Of a DNA stretch of 64,000 nucleotides, positions 8,944 through 18,068 are shown piece by piece (position 1 is the stretch's first letter; each line of letters starts with the position of its first letter). The notes under the pieces were generated by a model that searched no databases, was not told the DNA's origin, and saw only the letters and a program-made list of their open reading frames with translations. Origin of the DNA: Arhodomonas sp051195215 (GTDB lineage Bacteria; Pseudomonadota; Gammaproteobacteria; Nitrococcales; Nitrococcaceae); assembly GCF_051195215.1 (NCBI RefSeq), contig NZ_JBNAZM010000015.1, forward strand, positions 35,377-99,376, written 5' to 3'. The position numbers were made by a program, and so were the translations under genes.

Positions 8944-9555
8944 TTATCCCTTGGAGTTCGATGCTTCGTCGGAATCGCCAGCGGCGTTCTCCCCCTCGGG
9001 AGGCTGCGGGAGATCAATTCCGACGGGTGGTGCGTGATTCTTGGGAGGTCCGGATGGACGGAGCATCAGCTCCTGCGTTCCCGCGTCTGAACGAAACATC
9101 ACCGAGTCCGGGAAAACGGCCATCACCTGCCAGCCGTTGTATTCGTCCCCGGGGCTGAGACGCCGATCGCCCTTCTCGCCCTTGCCTTTCACGCGGGCTA
9201 GGGCGAACTGCTCCTCCGGCGTGACGACGATGCTGCTGAGCCTCAGATTGAGCTTGCCGGCTTTCGGTGCCGGCTCCTTCGGCTGGGGCTTCTCCGGCGG
9301 TTTGGGTGGACGGCGCGTCGGCAGGAACAGTGGCCGGGCCACCATGTCCTTCACCTGCCCGACGGCGACGAGCTCGTCCGCCGGAGCCCACACATCGTCC
9401 GCCTGCGCCGTATCAGGCTGTGGCGCCTCGCGGGCGACCGATTTCACCGATTCCCGCCAGCGCTCCAGGACCACTGCCTCCACTGCGACAATCGCTGCCA
9501 ACACGGCCACCAGCACGAGTAGCCAACGCACACTCCTGTTTCGCGTCGCGGTCAC
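8944..9555 (-). CDS. type II secretion inner-membrane protein, GspC/XpsN-like
   Basis: A 203-residue bitopic protein. A single N-terminal membrane helix (WLLVLVAVLAAIVAVEAVVL) is followed by a Pro-rich linker and a small periplasmic domain. That domain reads LNLRLSSIVVTPEEQFALAR...LSPGDEYNGWQVMAV, the homology-region (HR) fold that couples the inner-membrane platform to the secretin. Its place between gspM and gspD is that of xpsN in the Xanthomonas-type order E-F-G-H-I-J-K-L-M-N-D. XpsN does the work of GspC there. No PDZ domain is seen. It overlaps the end of gspM by four bases. Confidence 0.85.
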   Translation of the reverse strand: MTATRNRSVRWLLVLVAVLAAIVAVEAVVLERWRESVKSVAREAPQPDTAQADDVWAPADELVAVGQVKDMVARPLFLPTRRPPKPPEKPQPKEPAPKAGKLNLRLSSIVVTPEEQFALARVKGKGEKGDRRLSPGDEYNGWQVMAVFPDSVMFRSDAGTQELMLRPSGPPKNHAPPVGIDLPQPPEGENAAGDSDEASNSKG

Positions 9556-10148
9556 GTGTCGTCCCCCGCCGCCATCGTCCGGGCCATGAACGCGTTGAGC
9601 TCGAGACGAACCTTGAGCTCTCCCGAGAAACGCTGCTCGCTACGGCGTCGCGACTGCTCCGGGCTGATCGTCACATCGTCGATCATCACCACGGGACGCC
9701 CCGTCTCCAGGCTACGCAGAACGGCCGCCAGCGTACCGCTGTCCGCGCGGATATCCGCCCTTACACGAATCCGAGTGAAGTTCTCGTCCTCTGACGGTCC
9801 CATCACCTGCACGGAGTTGATCGAGCCGCCGTGCTCGCCGATCACTTTCTCCAGAAGCTGCTGCAACTCCGCAGCCGCCAGGTCGGGGGTCTCTCTCGAA
9901 AGGAAAAGGCCGCTATCGTCGACCCGCTGGCGCAGCACCGATACCTCCTTCTCGAGTGAAGGCAACGAAGCGACGACCTTTTTGAAGCGTTCCAGCCGGA
10001 ATCGCTGGTCGGCGATCTCGGCACGATAGCCCGTGTAGGCTCCGATCAGAGGCTGCACGATCAACAGCGCAAGGCCGAGGAGCACGGCAACCAGCAAGCC
10101 GACGGCGAGCACGCGCCGCTCGCGCTGGCCTAGCTGCTCAGGGCTCAT
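9552..10148 (-). CDS. gspM: type II secretion system protein GspM (PilO-like type)
   Basis: A 198-residue inner-membrane platform protein. It has one N-terminal membrane helix (VLAVGLLVAVLLGLALLIVQ), a coiled-coil (about 45-85, FRLERFKKVVASLPSLEKEV) and a ferredoxin-like periplasmic domain ending near 185. It matches the GspM_b/PilO-like subgroup found in Xps-type systems, where it stabilises GspL. It overlaps gspL by four bases (ATGA) on one side and gspN on the other, so the three are tightly coupled in translation. Confidence 0.9.
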   Translation of the reverse strand: MSPEQLGQRERRVLAVGLLVAVLLGLALLIVQPLIGAYTGYRAEIADQRFRLERFKKVVASLPSLEKEVSVLRQRVDDSGLFLSRETPDLAAAELQQLLEKVIGEHGGSINSVQVMGPSEDENFTRIRVRADIRADSGTLAAVLRSLETGRPVVMIDDVTISPEQSRRRSEQRFSGELKVRLELNAFMARTMAAGDDT

Positions 10149-11194
10149 GCCTGCCCCTCCATCAATCTCATCGCGATCTGGAAACGCTCGCCCCCGTCCT
10201 CACGAGTGATCGGCGCGTTGAAGCCCACTCCCTCGAATAACGGGGATTGCTCGATGCGTTCGATCAGTCCCGACGCGGACGGGGCCTTTCCGCGAATCAC
10301 CAACTCGTCACCGTGAAGTTGCAAGGCCCAAATCCAGGTGTCATCCGGCAGCAGGCGGGCGAGCTCCTCGAGCGCCGCGAGCACTGACGGTTGGTTCGCG
10401 CGCATGTCCGCGACCGACTGCGCCTGCGCCAGCAGGCGATCACGGGTTTCGCGCAATGACTGCGCCCGCTGCGCGGGCTCGGCAAGATCTGCCGCCTCCT
10501 CGCGCAGCGTCCGTGCTGCCCTGTCCAGCTCCCACAATGGGAACCCGACCGCTGCGACGAGCAATATGCAAGCAGTGGCCGCAAGCATGCCACGTACGCT
10601 CGGCCGCCACGCCGTGCTATCCGACGTAGCGCTCGGTGTCAGGTCGATCCGCGGTTCGCCGGCTGGATGCATACTCGCCGGGGAGAGGCCGGCGGTGGCC
10701 AGACGCTGGACCAATGCGTCCATCCGCTCGCGGGGTACCACTGCAAGCCGGACGGGAATCCCGCCACTGGCCGTCGGGCCACCGAGCCGGCGGCAACCGT
10801 AGTGGACCTGGGCGGCGGTGAACGGCGTGTGCCGGTCCATCTCGTAGCCGACCACACCCTTCAGGTTTTCCTGCGCAGCAGCTGGCAACGCGATGTCGGT
10901 CACGAGCACTTCGTCGGCAGGCAGCACCATTATGACGTCCGCCTCCGTGGCCGCCCGCGCCACCTCAGGCGGCAACTGATCACCCCACGCTGACCGCCCC
11001 AAATGGCGCCTGCCCTCAAGGCTTTCGAGCTCGACGTCACACCCCGTCTCTCCCACGGTGACCAGCAATCGTGGGCGCGACAGGTGTAGCCGCGACACGA
11101 GCCGCGGTGGGAGCATTCCCACCAGCTCGCCTATCCACCAGCGCAGGAACGCGCCAGTCTGCCGCCTGAATTGTGAAAGCGTGCCTCGCTTCAC
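10145..11194 (-). CDS. gspL: type II secretion system protein GspL
   Basis: A 349-residue protein linking the cytoplasmic ATPase GspE to the membrane platform. The cytoplasmic N-terminal part is actin-like (RPRLLVTVGETGCDVELESL, VVGYEMDRHTPFTAAQVHY). One membrane helix lies near 205-225 (MLAATACILLVAAVGFPLW), then a coiled-coil and a PilN-type periplasmic ferredoxin-like domain (LPDDTWIWALQLHGDELVI). The YEMDRHTPF stretch is characteristic of GspL/PilM-type fusions. It starts six bases after gspK. Confidence 0.93.
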   Translation of the reverse strand: MKRGTLSQFRRQTGAFLRWWIGELVGMLPPRLVSRLHLSRPRLLVTVGETGCDVELESLEGRRHLGRSAWGDQLPPEVARAATEADVIMVLPADEVLVTDIALPAAAQENLKGVVGYEMDRHTPFTAAQVHYGCRRLGGPTASGGIPVRLAVVPRERMDALVQRLATAGLSPASMHPAGEPRIDLTPSATSDSTAWRPSVRGMLAATACILLVAAVGFPLWELDRAARTLREEAADLAEPAQRAQSLRETRDRLLAQAQSVADMRANQPSVLAALEELARLLPDDTWIWALQLHGDELVIRGKAPSASGLIERIEQSPLFEGVGFNAPITREDGGERFQIAMRLMEGQA

Positions 11195-11200
11195 GAGTGC

Positions 11201-12124
11201 TCAACCATCCTGCGCCGCCTGCCGCGGCGCGTCACCGGCATCCAGCTCCCGCAGGGAGAGCAATATGAAGGGATCCCTATTCCGGCCGACGGTATCCACC
11301 ACCTCGGCACCACGGCCAACCCAGAGCCCGCCGGGCAGCTCCGCCCAAGCCGCGATAGCATACGCGCCAGTACCGAAGCGCTCCAAATACCTCTTACCGG
11401 CGGGAAAAGGCGGCAATGGCGCGCTCTGCTGATAGGCACGATCAACGCGCTTCAGATAACTGTCGACCATTGCCTGGTTGGCGCCGGGGAGAGCCAGCAG
11501 TGTCGTCGGGTTGGCACCCCATGGCGTAATGACCGGCGTACCGTTGAATACGGTGAGGTTCGGCGCGAGGCGGCGGTATAGCTCCGGGGTAATCCCGGGA
11601 ACACGTTGCAGCTCCGCGATATCCAGAAAATCACGATCATACGGCCCCGGATCGCCGGCGCCCGTGGACCGCTCACCGGTACCGCCGGGGCGCGTCGCGT
11701 TGTTGTCGTCCCGCCAGTCCTGGATGTTTGCGGCAAGCGTCTTCCGACGGCTCTCATCCTGAACACCGACCGCCCGCAACAACCCTTCCAGTAACTCCGG
11801 CGGCGCCCGGTTCAGGTCGATACGGCCGCTGACCTGTCGCGCTCGTGCATGCACGGTCACGCCGCCCAACCGGAACCGGTGCCATTGGCCATTGGGGCGC
11901 CAGCGCGCGTCCGCGCTCGGATGTTTCAGCTGCAGGAACGTATAGCGGATGCCTGCCTCGGCCAGCGCCCGACCACGCGCGAGATCCACATTGTTGCGAA
12001 CTGCATTGACCTCTCGACGGACCGTCAAAGTCAGACTACCGGCTATGACGGCCAGCAACGTGAGCACCCAAAGCACCGTGATCAAGGCGAGCCCACGCTC
12101 GCGCCCGAAAGTCACCGCCCTCAT
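11201..12124 (-). CDS. gspK: type II secretion minor pseudopilin GspK
   Basis: A 307-residue minor pseudopilin expected at the pseudopilus tip. The prepilin region reads RGLALITVLWVLTLLAVIAGSL: Gly before the cleavage site, but Leu-Ala instead of the usual Phe and no Glu at +5, as is normal for GspK. A large alpha-helical domain follows, with DLNRAPPELLEGLLRAVG (a helix-hairpin-helix-like segment) and an IQDWRDDNN motif near a probable calcium-binding site. ATGA overlaps the end of gspJ by four bases. The size is normal. Confidence 0.93.
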   Translation of the reverse strand: MRAVTFGRERGLALITVLWVLTLLAVIAGSLTLTVRREVNAVRNNVDLARGRALAEAGIRYTFLQLKHPSADARWRPNGQWHRFRLGGVTVHARARQVSGRIDLNRAPPELLEGLLRAVGVQDESRRKTLAANIQDWRDDNNATRPGGTGERSTGAGDPGPYDRDFLDIAELQRVPGITPELYRRLAPNLTVFNGTPVITPWGANPTTLLALPGANQAMVDSYLKRVDRAYQQSAPLPPFPAGKRYLERFGTGAYAIAAWAELPGGLWVGRGAEVVDTVGRNRDPFILLSLRELDAGDAPRQAAQDG

Positions 12125-12759
12125 GGCCTTGGCCCCTGAACGCCCGCCGCCTGGGAGGAAACCAACCCGGGTGCCCCGACTACGTCCATGACTTTGTCGT
12201 CACCGCGGAAGACCTGCATGCGCACCATTCCCGGCAATTCCGGGCGTTCCCACTGATCATGCCACGCGGCATCCTCACCGGGCTGTCGACTGCCGTGGTA
12301 AGTAAACGCGATACCATTGGCTCCACTCAACACCAGTTCCGGATGACGTCGCTCTTCGTCCGCCTCCAGTGGCACCTCCGGGTGATACGGCCACCAGGTG
12401 AGAATCAGCCCTGCCTCTCCGTCGGCTTTGCCGATACCCAGCTCCACGACCTGCAATCCACCGCCACCGCGATACGCAGGCAATGCGGTTATGAACGTCA
12501 AACGCTCGCTCTCACCACGAAACCCGAAACCGTCCGCCTCGCTCGAGGTGGTCCACTGTAGCGGCCGGGCCTCATCGATGAGGCGCTCCAGTACCCGTGA
12601 GGCCTGTCCCGCCGCGGACGCCTGCTCGATGCGCTGCTCCGCCGCGCCCCAGCTTCGTCCGGCGATCTGAAGCGCCGGTAGCAGCACGGCGAACAGCAAC
12701 GCCAGCAACACCAGGGCGATCAGCGCCTCCATGAGGGTGAAACCGGCCGTGCGCCTCAT
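12121..12759 (-). CDS. gspJ: type II secretion minor pseudopilin GspJ
   Basis: I start it at the ATG at 12759, giving MRRTAGFTLMEALIALVLLALL, a type IV prepilin leader with cleavage between Gly and Phe and Glu at +5. The frame is open further up to 12843, but that would overlap gspI by 88 bases and hide the leader. The start overlaps the gspI stop by four bases. About 212 residues; the C-terminal domain (LILTWWPYHPEVPLE, DEERRHPELVL) fits the GspJ beta-rich head that forms the tip complex with GspI and GspK. Confidence 0.93.
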   Translation of the reverse strand: MRRTAGFTLMEALIALVLLALLFAVLLPALQIAGRSWGAAEQRIEQASAAGQASRVLERLIDEARPLQWTTSSEADGFGFRGESERLTFITALPAYRGGGGLQVVELGIGKADGEAGLILTWWPYHPEVPLEADEERRHPELVLSGANGIAFTYHGSRQPGEDAAWHDQWERPELPGMVRMQVFRGDDKVMDVVGAPGLVSSQAAGVQGPRP

Positions 12760-13145
12760 GTATTCCGCTCCACCCGCAGACTGGTGAGCCGCACGTCGCG
12801 CTCGCTGCCGTCCCCCCAGCTCACCCTTACATCGATACGCCACAACCGGAATTGCGCCTGCTCGTCCGAGTAGTCGCCATTCCAGTCCACCGGCGTCACC
12901 CGCTCGGTCCAGCGGAAGCGCTCGCCGGCGCGGCCGCTGCGCTCACCTTCAGGCACCGGCTGTTCCGCCTCGGCGAGGGTCAAACGCCGCTCTGCGATCT
13001 GCAGCGCCTGCGTGTAATCGCTGGCGATGGCGGTATTGCGCAGGCCCCCGGAAATCGCCTGCAGCACGACGGTAAGGCCGATGGCCATGACCGTGAAGGC
13101 CACCAGCAGCTCAAGCAGGGAGAAGCCCTTCTGCCGGGCTATCAT
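12756..13145 (-). CDS. gspI: type II secretion minor pseudopilin GspI
   Basis: A 129-residue pseudopilin with the leader MIARQKGFSLLELLVAFTVM (Gly-Phe cleavage, Glu at +5). This is followed by the GspI pattern in which the helix continues into ALQIAERRLTLAEAEQ and a short head with RVSWGDGSERDV. GspI nucleates the pseudopilus tip complex. Translation of gspJ starts inside its stop codon. Upstream of it lies a 189-bp gap with REP sequences, so gspI may depend on read-through from gspH. Confidence 0.93.
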   Translation of the reverse strand: MIARQKGFSLLELLVAFTVMAIGLTVVLQAISGGLRNTAIASDYTQALQIAERRLTLAEAEQPVPEGERSGRAGERFRWTERVTPVDWNGDYSDEQAQFRLWRIDVRVSWGDGSERDVRLTSLRVERNT

Positions 13146-13181
13146 GAGCCCTGCCCAATCAGGTTCGCCCGGGCGGTCAAG

Positions 13182-13281
13182 GCCTGTCGGCTGCCGTGAG
13201 CAGCCGACCTACAGGTGACTGCCCGGTTATGTCCGCGTGGGCATCGCGCCCGTTGTCGGCGGCCATGGGCAGCCGAGCTAT
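13182..13281. repeat. two REP-like palindromes between gspH and gspI
   Basis: Palindromes of the TGTCGGC...GCCGACCTAC type lie at 13185-13212 and 13254-13281, the second more degenerate. They resemble the pair at 2385-2459 and the copy at 19261-19295. They fill most of the gap between gspI and gspH. Confidence 0.65.
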
Positions 13282-13334
13282 GGGCGACGGCACGGCGTAC
13301 ACGCTTTGCATCCACCGCACACGCAATCATCGCT

Positions 13335-13802
13335 TCAGCTATCCGCCTGATCATCCAGAATGCGGACGCGGCCAGTGAGCCAGTTCACGTCCACGCGGAA
13401 CTGCCGGCCGTTGTTCGCCAGCGAGATCCGGCCACCGCTCGACGAGCCATCGGGAAAAAACACGATTCGGCCCTGGGAATCGGAGGAGATATCCGCCCCC
13501 CCGGCTACCAGACCGACTTTCGTACCCTCGGGCAGCGCGCGACTCTCGCTGGCGCTGGAAAGCTGGTAGAGGCCGCGGTCGACGTCGATTAGCACGGCCG
13601 CGTCCCGGCGTTCCCGCAGCGCTTCGGTGCGGGCTGCGCGCAGCGCCGAAGCCACGTCACGAGTAGCCGCCTGCAAGCGTACGCTCTCGATGGCGCCGGC
13701 GAAGCGCGGACCGACGAGCACGGCGGCCACCGCCAGAATGGCGATGACCACCATGAGCTCCAGAAGGGTGAACCCCCGGGCGCGGCCGCGCATGCCGGTC
13801 AC
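13335..13802 (-). CDS. gspH: type II secretion minor pseudopilin GspH
   Basis: A 155-residue pseudopilin with prepilin leader RARGFTLLELMVVIAILAVA (Gly-Phe cleavage, Glu at +5). The helix is followed by VASALRAARTEALRERRDAA and a beta-rich head (QGRIVFFPDGSSSGGRISL) typical of GspH, which links the tip complex to the GspG shaft. It starts six bases after the gspG stop. The gap after it (13146-13334) holds REP palindromes. Confidence 0.93.
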   Translation of the reverse strand: MTGMRGRARGFTLLELMVVIAILAVAAVLVGPRFAGAIESVRLQAATRDVASALRAARTEALRERRDAAVLIDVDRGLYQLSSASESRALPEGTKVGLVAGGADISSDSQGRIVFFPDGSSSGGRISLANNGRQFRVDVNWLTGRVRILDDQADS

Positions 13803-13808
13803 CAGCGA

Positions 13809-14252
13809 CTATTGCGCCCAGCTGGTGACGTCGGAGTTCTCGCCTTCGCCGCCCTCACGGTTGTCGGCACCGTAGGTCCAGACGTCGAACTGACCGTGCT
13901 CACCGGGCTGGCGGTAACGATACTCGTTACCCCAAGGGTCCAGCGGCACCTCACTCTTGCGCAGATAGGGGCCGTTCCAGGAGCTCACGCCCTGCGGCTT
14001 GCTCACGAGCGCCTCGAGCCCCTGCTGTGTCGTGGGATAACCGCCGTTCTCCAGCCGGTAGAGATCGAGCGCGGAGCTCAGATCCTCGATCTGTACACGT
14101 GCCGTCTTGGTCTTGGACGTTCCCAGGTACTTCATGACCTGCGGCCCGACCAGGCCAGCCAACAGCCCCAGGATGACGAGCACGACGAGCAGCTCGATCA
14201 GGGTGAAGCCGCGGGCGCGGCGGGAATGTTGAGAATGCGTGATTCGCGTCAT
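13809..14252 (-). CDS. gspG: type II secretion major pseudopilin GspG
   Basis: A 147-residue major pseudopilin forming the pseudopilus shaft. The leader RARGFTLIELLVVLVILGLL has Gly-Phe cleavage and Glu at +5. It is followed by VGPQVMKYLGTSKTKTARVQ, LDLYRLENGGYPTTQQGLEA and a C-terminal GQFDVWTYGADNREGGEGEN, where the acidic loop normally binds calcium. Length and motifs are textbook for GspG. A 455-bp gap full of REP sequences separates it from gspF, so it may have its own promoter there; strong extra expression of GspG over the minor pseudopilins is usual. Confidence 0.96.
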   Translation of the reverse strand: MTRITHSQHSRRARGFTLIELLVVLVILGLLAGLVGPQVMKYLGTSKTKTARVQIEDLSSALDLYRLENGGYPTTQQGLEALVSKPQGVSSWNGPYLRKSEVPLDPWGNEYRYRQPGEHGQFDVWTYGADNREGGEGENSDVTSWAQ

Positions 14253-14372
14253 GCCACGATATTCCGTATTGATCCCCAGAGTGTCGATGCAAGATACGGC
14301 CTACGGCCGTGATCGTTCATGTGAGCTCAAGCTCGCTGCGCTCACCTGAACCCGGGCTACGCAACCTTTGCA

Positions 14373-14578
14373 GGGTGGACGGAACGTCAGCGAAGCCCAC
14401 CATCTCGGCCCACCACGCGACGTCAGAATTGCGCGCCTGGCACGCTGGCGGATTGTGCTGCGCTCCATTCGCCCTATCCCAGCGTCGCCCCGTAGGTCGG
14501 GTGCAACCAGCAACCGACGTCACCGACCGGGCGACGCCTGTGTCGGGTACCGCCTGACAGCGGTTCCCGACCTACGGG
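14373..14578. repeat. cluster of REP palindromes of two types between gspF and gspG
   Basis: Four palindromes fall in the 455-bp gap 14253-14707. Two are of the GGGTGGAC..GCCCACC / GGCGGATT..CGCCCTA type (14373-14401 and about 14447-14477), like those beside the transposase at 34 kb. Two are of the GTAGGTCGG type (about 14491-14519 and 14541-14578). A further weak inverted repeat (GTGAGCTCAAG..) lies near 14319-14346. Between 14579 and 14707 I see nothing definite. Confidence 0.65.
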
Positions 14579-14707
14579 AGCTTCGGGGGCACAGCCCCCG
14601 CCGCCGCACCGTCGTGAGCTCACGAAACCCGGCCGCGAACGCGCCACCCTCACGCGCCTGCACGTCTTCCGAAGAGAGACCGCCGCCTCACCCGGTTGGT
14701 TCCGTCA

Positions 14708-15922
14708 TCAGAATGCCAGCTCGTTCACGCTCAGGATGGCCGTGAGGATCGCGATGATGATGAACGCGATCACCAGTCCCAGGCCAATGATCAGCACCGG
14801 CTCGAGCAGGCTCAGCATACGCTTGACCGCTACTCGAACCTCCTCGTCATAGAGCTCCGCCACCTGGCCCAGGGTGTATTCCATGTGACCGGTCTCCTCG
14901 CCCACCCGGATCATCTGCAGCCCGAGGCGGGGAAACAGGTCAGCCTCCAGCAGCGGCCCGGCCATGCCGCGCCCCTCCTTTAGCCCGTCCGAAGCGACGC
15001 CCAGCGCCCGAGCCATGGCGCGGTTGGAAATCGTCTCACGCACGATGCCGAGCGCGGTGAGCATGGGTACACCGTTCTCCAGCAATGTGCCAAGGGTGCG
15101 GCAGAAGCGCGCCGCTTCCAGCTTGCTGGTGAGATCGCCGAGCACCGGGAGGCGCAGCTTGAAGCGGTCCCACGCCTCGCGGCGCCCGGGATCGGCGAGA
15201 ATCTGCCGAAACAGCAATACTGCCGCGACGATGCCCAGACCGATCATCCACCAGTAACCGCGCAGGAAGTCACCGGCTGCTACCACGATCTGCGTGCTGA
15301 CGGGCAGCGCCCGGCCGGCATCCTCGAACAGCGCGGTAAAACGCGGCACCACGAAGGTAAGCAGGACGAACACCGACAGCACGGAGACCACCAGCAGGAT
15401 GGCGGGATAGATAAGCGCCGACACGACACTCTCGCGCAGCTCCCGCATGCGCTCCAGGTACTCAACCAGACGCTTGAGCACCGCGTCCAGGGAGCCACTG
15501 AGCTCGCCAGCGCGTACCATGTTCACGTAAAAACGGGAGAAAGTCTTGCCCTGCGCCTCCAGCGCGTCGGATAGCGGGTCACCGCCGCGCACGCGATCGA
15601 GCACGTTGTTCACGAGCGACTTGACGTGCTCCTCGGGCGCGAGGTCGGCAAGAATCTGCAACGCCCTGTCCAGCGGCAACCCCGCCTTCAGCAACACCGA
15701 GAGCTCCTGAGTGAACACCCGGATATGCTGGCCTTTGACCCGCTTGCCCGAAGAACGCAATCGCCGCAGGCCGCCGAGCGCACCGCCCGCCGGCTGCACG
15801 CGCACAGGGATGAGGCCGCGGTCCTGCAGCCGTGCGACGGCCTGCCCGTCATCGGCGGCTTCGAGCTCTCCCTCGACCACCTCTCCGGCGGCATCCGCAG
15901 CCTTGTAATAGAACAGCGCCAT
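14708..15922 (-). CDS. gspF: type II secretion inner-membrane platform protein GspF
   Basis: A 404-residue polytopic protein of the PulF/PilC family, the core of the inner-membrane platform. Two repeated cytoplasmic domains contain FTQELSVLLKAGLPLDRAL (about 69-87) and FCRTLGTLLENGVPMLTAL (about 270-288). Three membrane helices are visible (near 170, 220 and 375-398: LEPVLIIGLGLVIAFIIIAI). The protein is full length. Its ATG at 15922 is only eight bases from the end of a fold-back element that separates it from gspE, so its translation signals lie at or inside the element's edge. Confidence 0.96.
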   Translation of the reverse strand: MALFYYKAADAAGEVVEGELEAADDGQAVARLQDRGLIPVRVQPAGGALGGLRRLRSSGKRVKGQHIRVFTQELSVLLKAGLPLDRALQILADLAPEEHVKSLVNNVLDRVRGGDPLSDALEAQGKTFSRFYVNMVRAGELSGSLDAVLKRLVEYLERMRELRESVVSALIYPAILLVVSVLSVFVLLTFVVPRFTALFEDAGRALPVSTQIVVAAGDFLRGYWWMIGLGIVAAVLLFRQILADPGRREAWDRFKLRLPVLGDLTSKLEAARFCRTLGTLLENGVPMLTALGIVRETISNRAMARALGVASDGLKEGRGMAGPLLEADLFPRLGLQMIRVGEETGHMEYTLGQVAELYDEEVRVAVKRMLSLLEPVLIIGLGLVIAFIIIAILTAILSVNELAF

Positions 15923-15929
15923 GCTAGCT

Positions 15930-16195
15930 AGGACCTGTTTTCAAACCCGGAGCGCGACACGCCGGGCGTTTTCGCGCAAGACAAAACGGCACCAGCGCGG
16001 TGTAGCGGCGCAACACACGCGAGCGCCAAGGTCGTATTACCCCAAGATGGACCCGGCCCTTGGGGTCGGATCTGACATTCGCCCGTGCTGCGTTGCTCGT
16101 CGCTCATTTGGAATCACTGAACTTCGCATCCTCGCGCCTTGCCTGGCTGACTGTCAGCCTCAACGCGGCGCGCTTGGGGTACGAAAGCAGGGCCT
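15930..16195. mobile_element. fold-back element copy 1 (266 bp) between gspE and gspF
   Basis: The terminal arms pair imperfectly: AGGACCTGTTTTCAAACCC at the left against AGGCCCTGCTTTCGTACCC read from the right. The right internal core is well kept (TGCGTTGCTCGTCGCTC at about 16090 and CTCGCGCCTTGCC near 16132) and the left core is worn down. The right end abuts the gspE stop codon (16196-16198) exactly and the left end is seven bases from the gspF start. This is the most decayed of the six copies, so probably the oldest. It has no credible ORF. Confidence 0.75.
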
Positions 16196-17908
16196 CTACT
16201 CCCGCGTCACCCGCAGAACCTCGTCAGTGGTGGTGAGCCCGCGCACGGCCTTGGAGATACCGTCTTCATACATGCTCACCATGCCTTCCTCGCGGGCAAT
16301 GCGGTCGACCTCCTGGCTGGAGGCGTGACGAACGACCGCCTCGCGCAGGCGCTCGGACATCACCAGCAGCTCGTTGATGGCAAGCCGGCCACGGAATCCC
16401 GTATGGCTGCACGACTCGCACCCCACGGGCCGGCGCAGATCCACGGCGGCGTCGGCGGGCACGCCAATCTGTTCGAGCAGCGCCGCGCTCTCCGTGTACG
16501 GTTCCGCGCAGTGCGGACACAACCGGCGCACCAGGCGCTGGGCCAGAATACCGTTCACCGTTGAGGCGAGCAGGTAGTCGTCCACGCCCATGTCGAGCAT
16601 GCGGTTGACGCTGCCCGCGGCGTCGTTGGTGTGCAGGGTCGAGAGCACCAGGTGACCGGTGAGCGCCGATTGCACCGCAATCTGGGCGGTCTCCAGGTCG
16701 CGCATCTCACCGATCATGATGATGTCCGGATCCTGACGCACGATGCTGCGCAGCGCCGAGGCGAAGTTGAGACCGATCTGCGGTTTCACCTGGATCTGGT
16801 TGACGCCGTCGAGCTCGTACTCCACCGGGTCCTCGACGGTGATGACCTTGCGCTCGGGCGTATTGAGCCGCTGCAAGGCAGTGTAGAGGGTCGTGCTCTT
16901 GCCGCTGCCCGTCGGGCCGGTGACCAGCATGATCCCGTGGGGAAGATCGAGGACGCTGCGCAGGCGCTCCAGTGCCTTGCCTTCGAAGCCGAGCGCCTCG
17001 AACTCCAGGGTCACGCTCTCCTTGTCGAGCAGGCGCATGACCACGCTCTCCCCGTGCAGCGTAGGCGTGGTGGAAACGCGCAGATCCAGCTCCCGCCCCG
17101 CCACGCGTACCTTGATGCGACCGTCCTGGGGCAGGCGGCGCTCGGCGATGTTCAGCCGCGCCATGATCTTCACGCGCGAGATGACCGCGGCCGCGGACTG
17201 CGCCGGTGGCGCCTCCACCTCGTGAAGAACGCCATCGATGCGGTAGCGTACCTTGAGCTCGTTGTCGAACGGCTCGATGTGCACGTCCGATGCCCGGGAC
17301 TCCACGGCGCGCTGCAATACCAGGTTGACCAGGCGTATGACGGGCGCTTCGCTCGCCATGTCGCGGAGGTGCTCGATATCCTCCTCGGTGGCGCCGTCCT
17401 CGCCGTCGACACTCAGGCCCAGACCGCTCTGGTTGGTGTCCTCATCGTCGCCAAGATAGTGGTCGAGGGTACGACGGATATCGCCGGGAAGCCCCACCAC
17501 CACCTCGACGCGACGGCCACTCGCCATGGCGAGCGAGTTGCGCAGAAAACCGCTGCGGGGATCGGTCACCGCGACGAGCAATCGCTGGTCATCGACTTCC
17601 AGAGGAACCGCTGGCGCATCGCGCAGAAAGCGCACGGAGACGCCCTCGGGCATCTCGCAGAAATCAGGATAGTCCTCGGCCGCGAGAAGGCGCGTGCCCG
17701 TGACCGCGGCAAACGCGCTGGCCATATCCGCCTCGGTAACGAGACCGAGCTTGGGCAGCAACGTGGTGAGCGCGGCGCTGTCGGCGCTCGCAAGCCTGCG
17801 GGCACGCTCCAGGTCTGCATCCTTGAGCTTGCCGTTTGCCTGCAACCACGCAGCGACGGCCTCGTCGCTGCTATCGAGTTCCACGTCGGGCACGGGGTGT
17901 TGGGTCAT
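16196..17908 (-). CDS. gspE: type II secretion ATPase GspE
   Basis: A 570-residue cytoplasmic secretion ATPase that powers pseudopilus assembly. N1/N2 domains lie in the first ~160 residues. The catalytic part has Walker A GPTGSGKSTTLY (about residue 333), the Asp box and Walker B (RSIVRQDPDIIMIGEMRD) and the His box (TALTGHLVLSTLHTND). A four-cysteine zinc motif, CPHCAE...CESC (about 464-500), is typical of GspE. It is the first gene of the operon; a 160-bp gap upstream presumably carries the promoter, but I cannot pick it out. Confidence 0.97.
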   Translation of the reverse strand: MTQHPVPDVELDSSDEAVAAWLQANGKLKDADLERARRLASADSAALTTLLPKLGLVTEADMASAFAAVTGTRLLAAEDYPDFCEMPEGVSVRFLRDAPAVPLEVDDQRLLVAVTDPRSGFLRNSLAMASGRRVEVVVGLPGDIRRTLDHYLGDDEDTNQSGLGLSVDGEDGATEEDIEHLRDMASEAPVIRLVNLVLQRAVESRASDVHIEPFDNELKVRYRIDGVLHEVEAPPAQSAAAVISRVKIMARLNIAERRLPQDGRIKVRVAGRELDLRVSTTPTLHGESVVMRLLDKESVTLEFEALGFEGKALERLRSVLDLPHGIMLVTGPTGSGKSTTLYTALQRLNTPERKVITVEDPVEYELDGVNQIQVKPQIGLNFASALRSIVRQDPDIIMIGEMRDLETAQIAVQSALTGHLVLSTLHTNDAAGSVNRMLDMGVDDYLLASTVNGILAQRLVRRLCPHCAEPYTESAALLEQIGVPADAAVDLRRPVGCESCSHTGFRGRLAINELLVMSERLREAVVRHASSQEVDRIAREEGMVSMYEDGISKAVRGLTTTDEVLRVTRE

Positions 17909-18068
17909 GGTTCCTGCCGGGGGACCGGCGGCCGAGATGAAGCGCCGATGATACTAGCCCGGATATCGTACGCAAACCCGGTCCGCCGGCAAGTGGTGCG
18001 GCGCGCAGATTACGTCCATCGGCCCGGAAGCGCGACCGTCGCCACGGTTGCCGAGCCGATCGGGGCGA

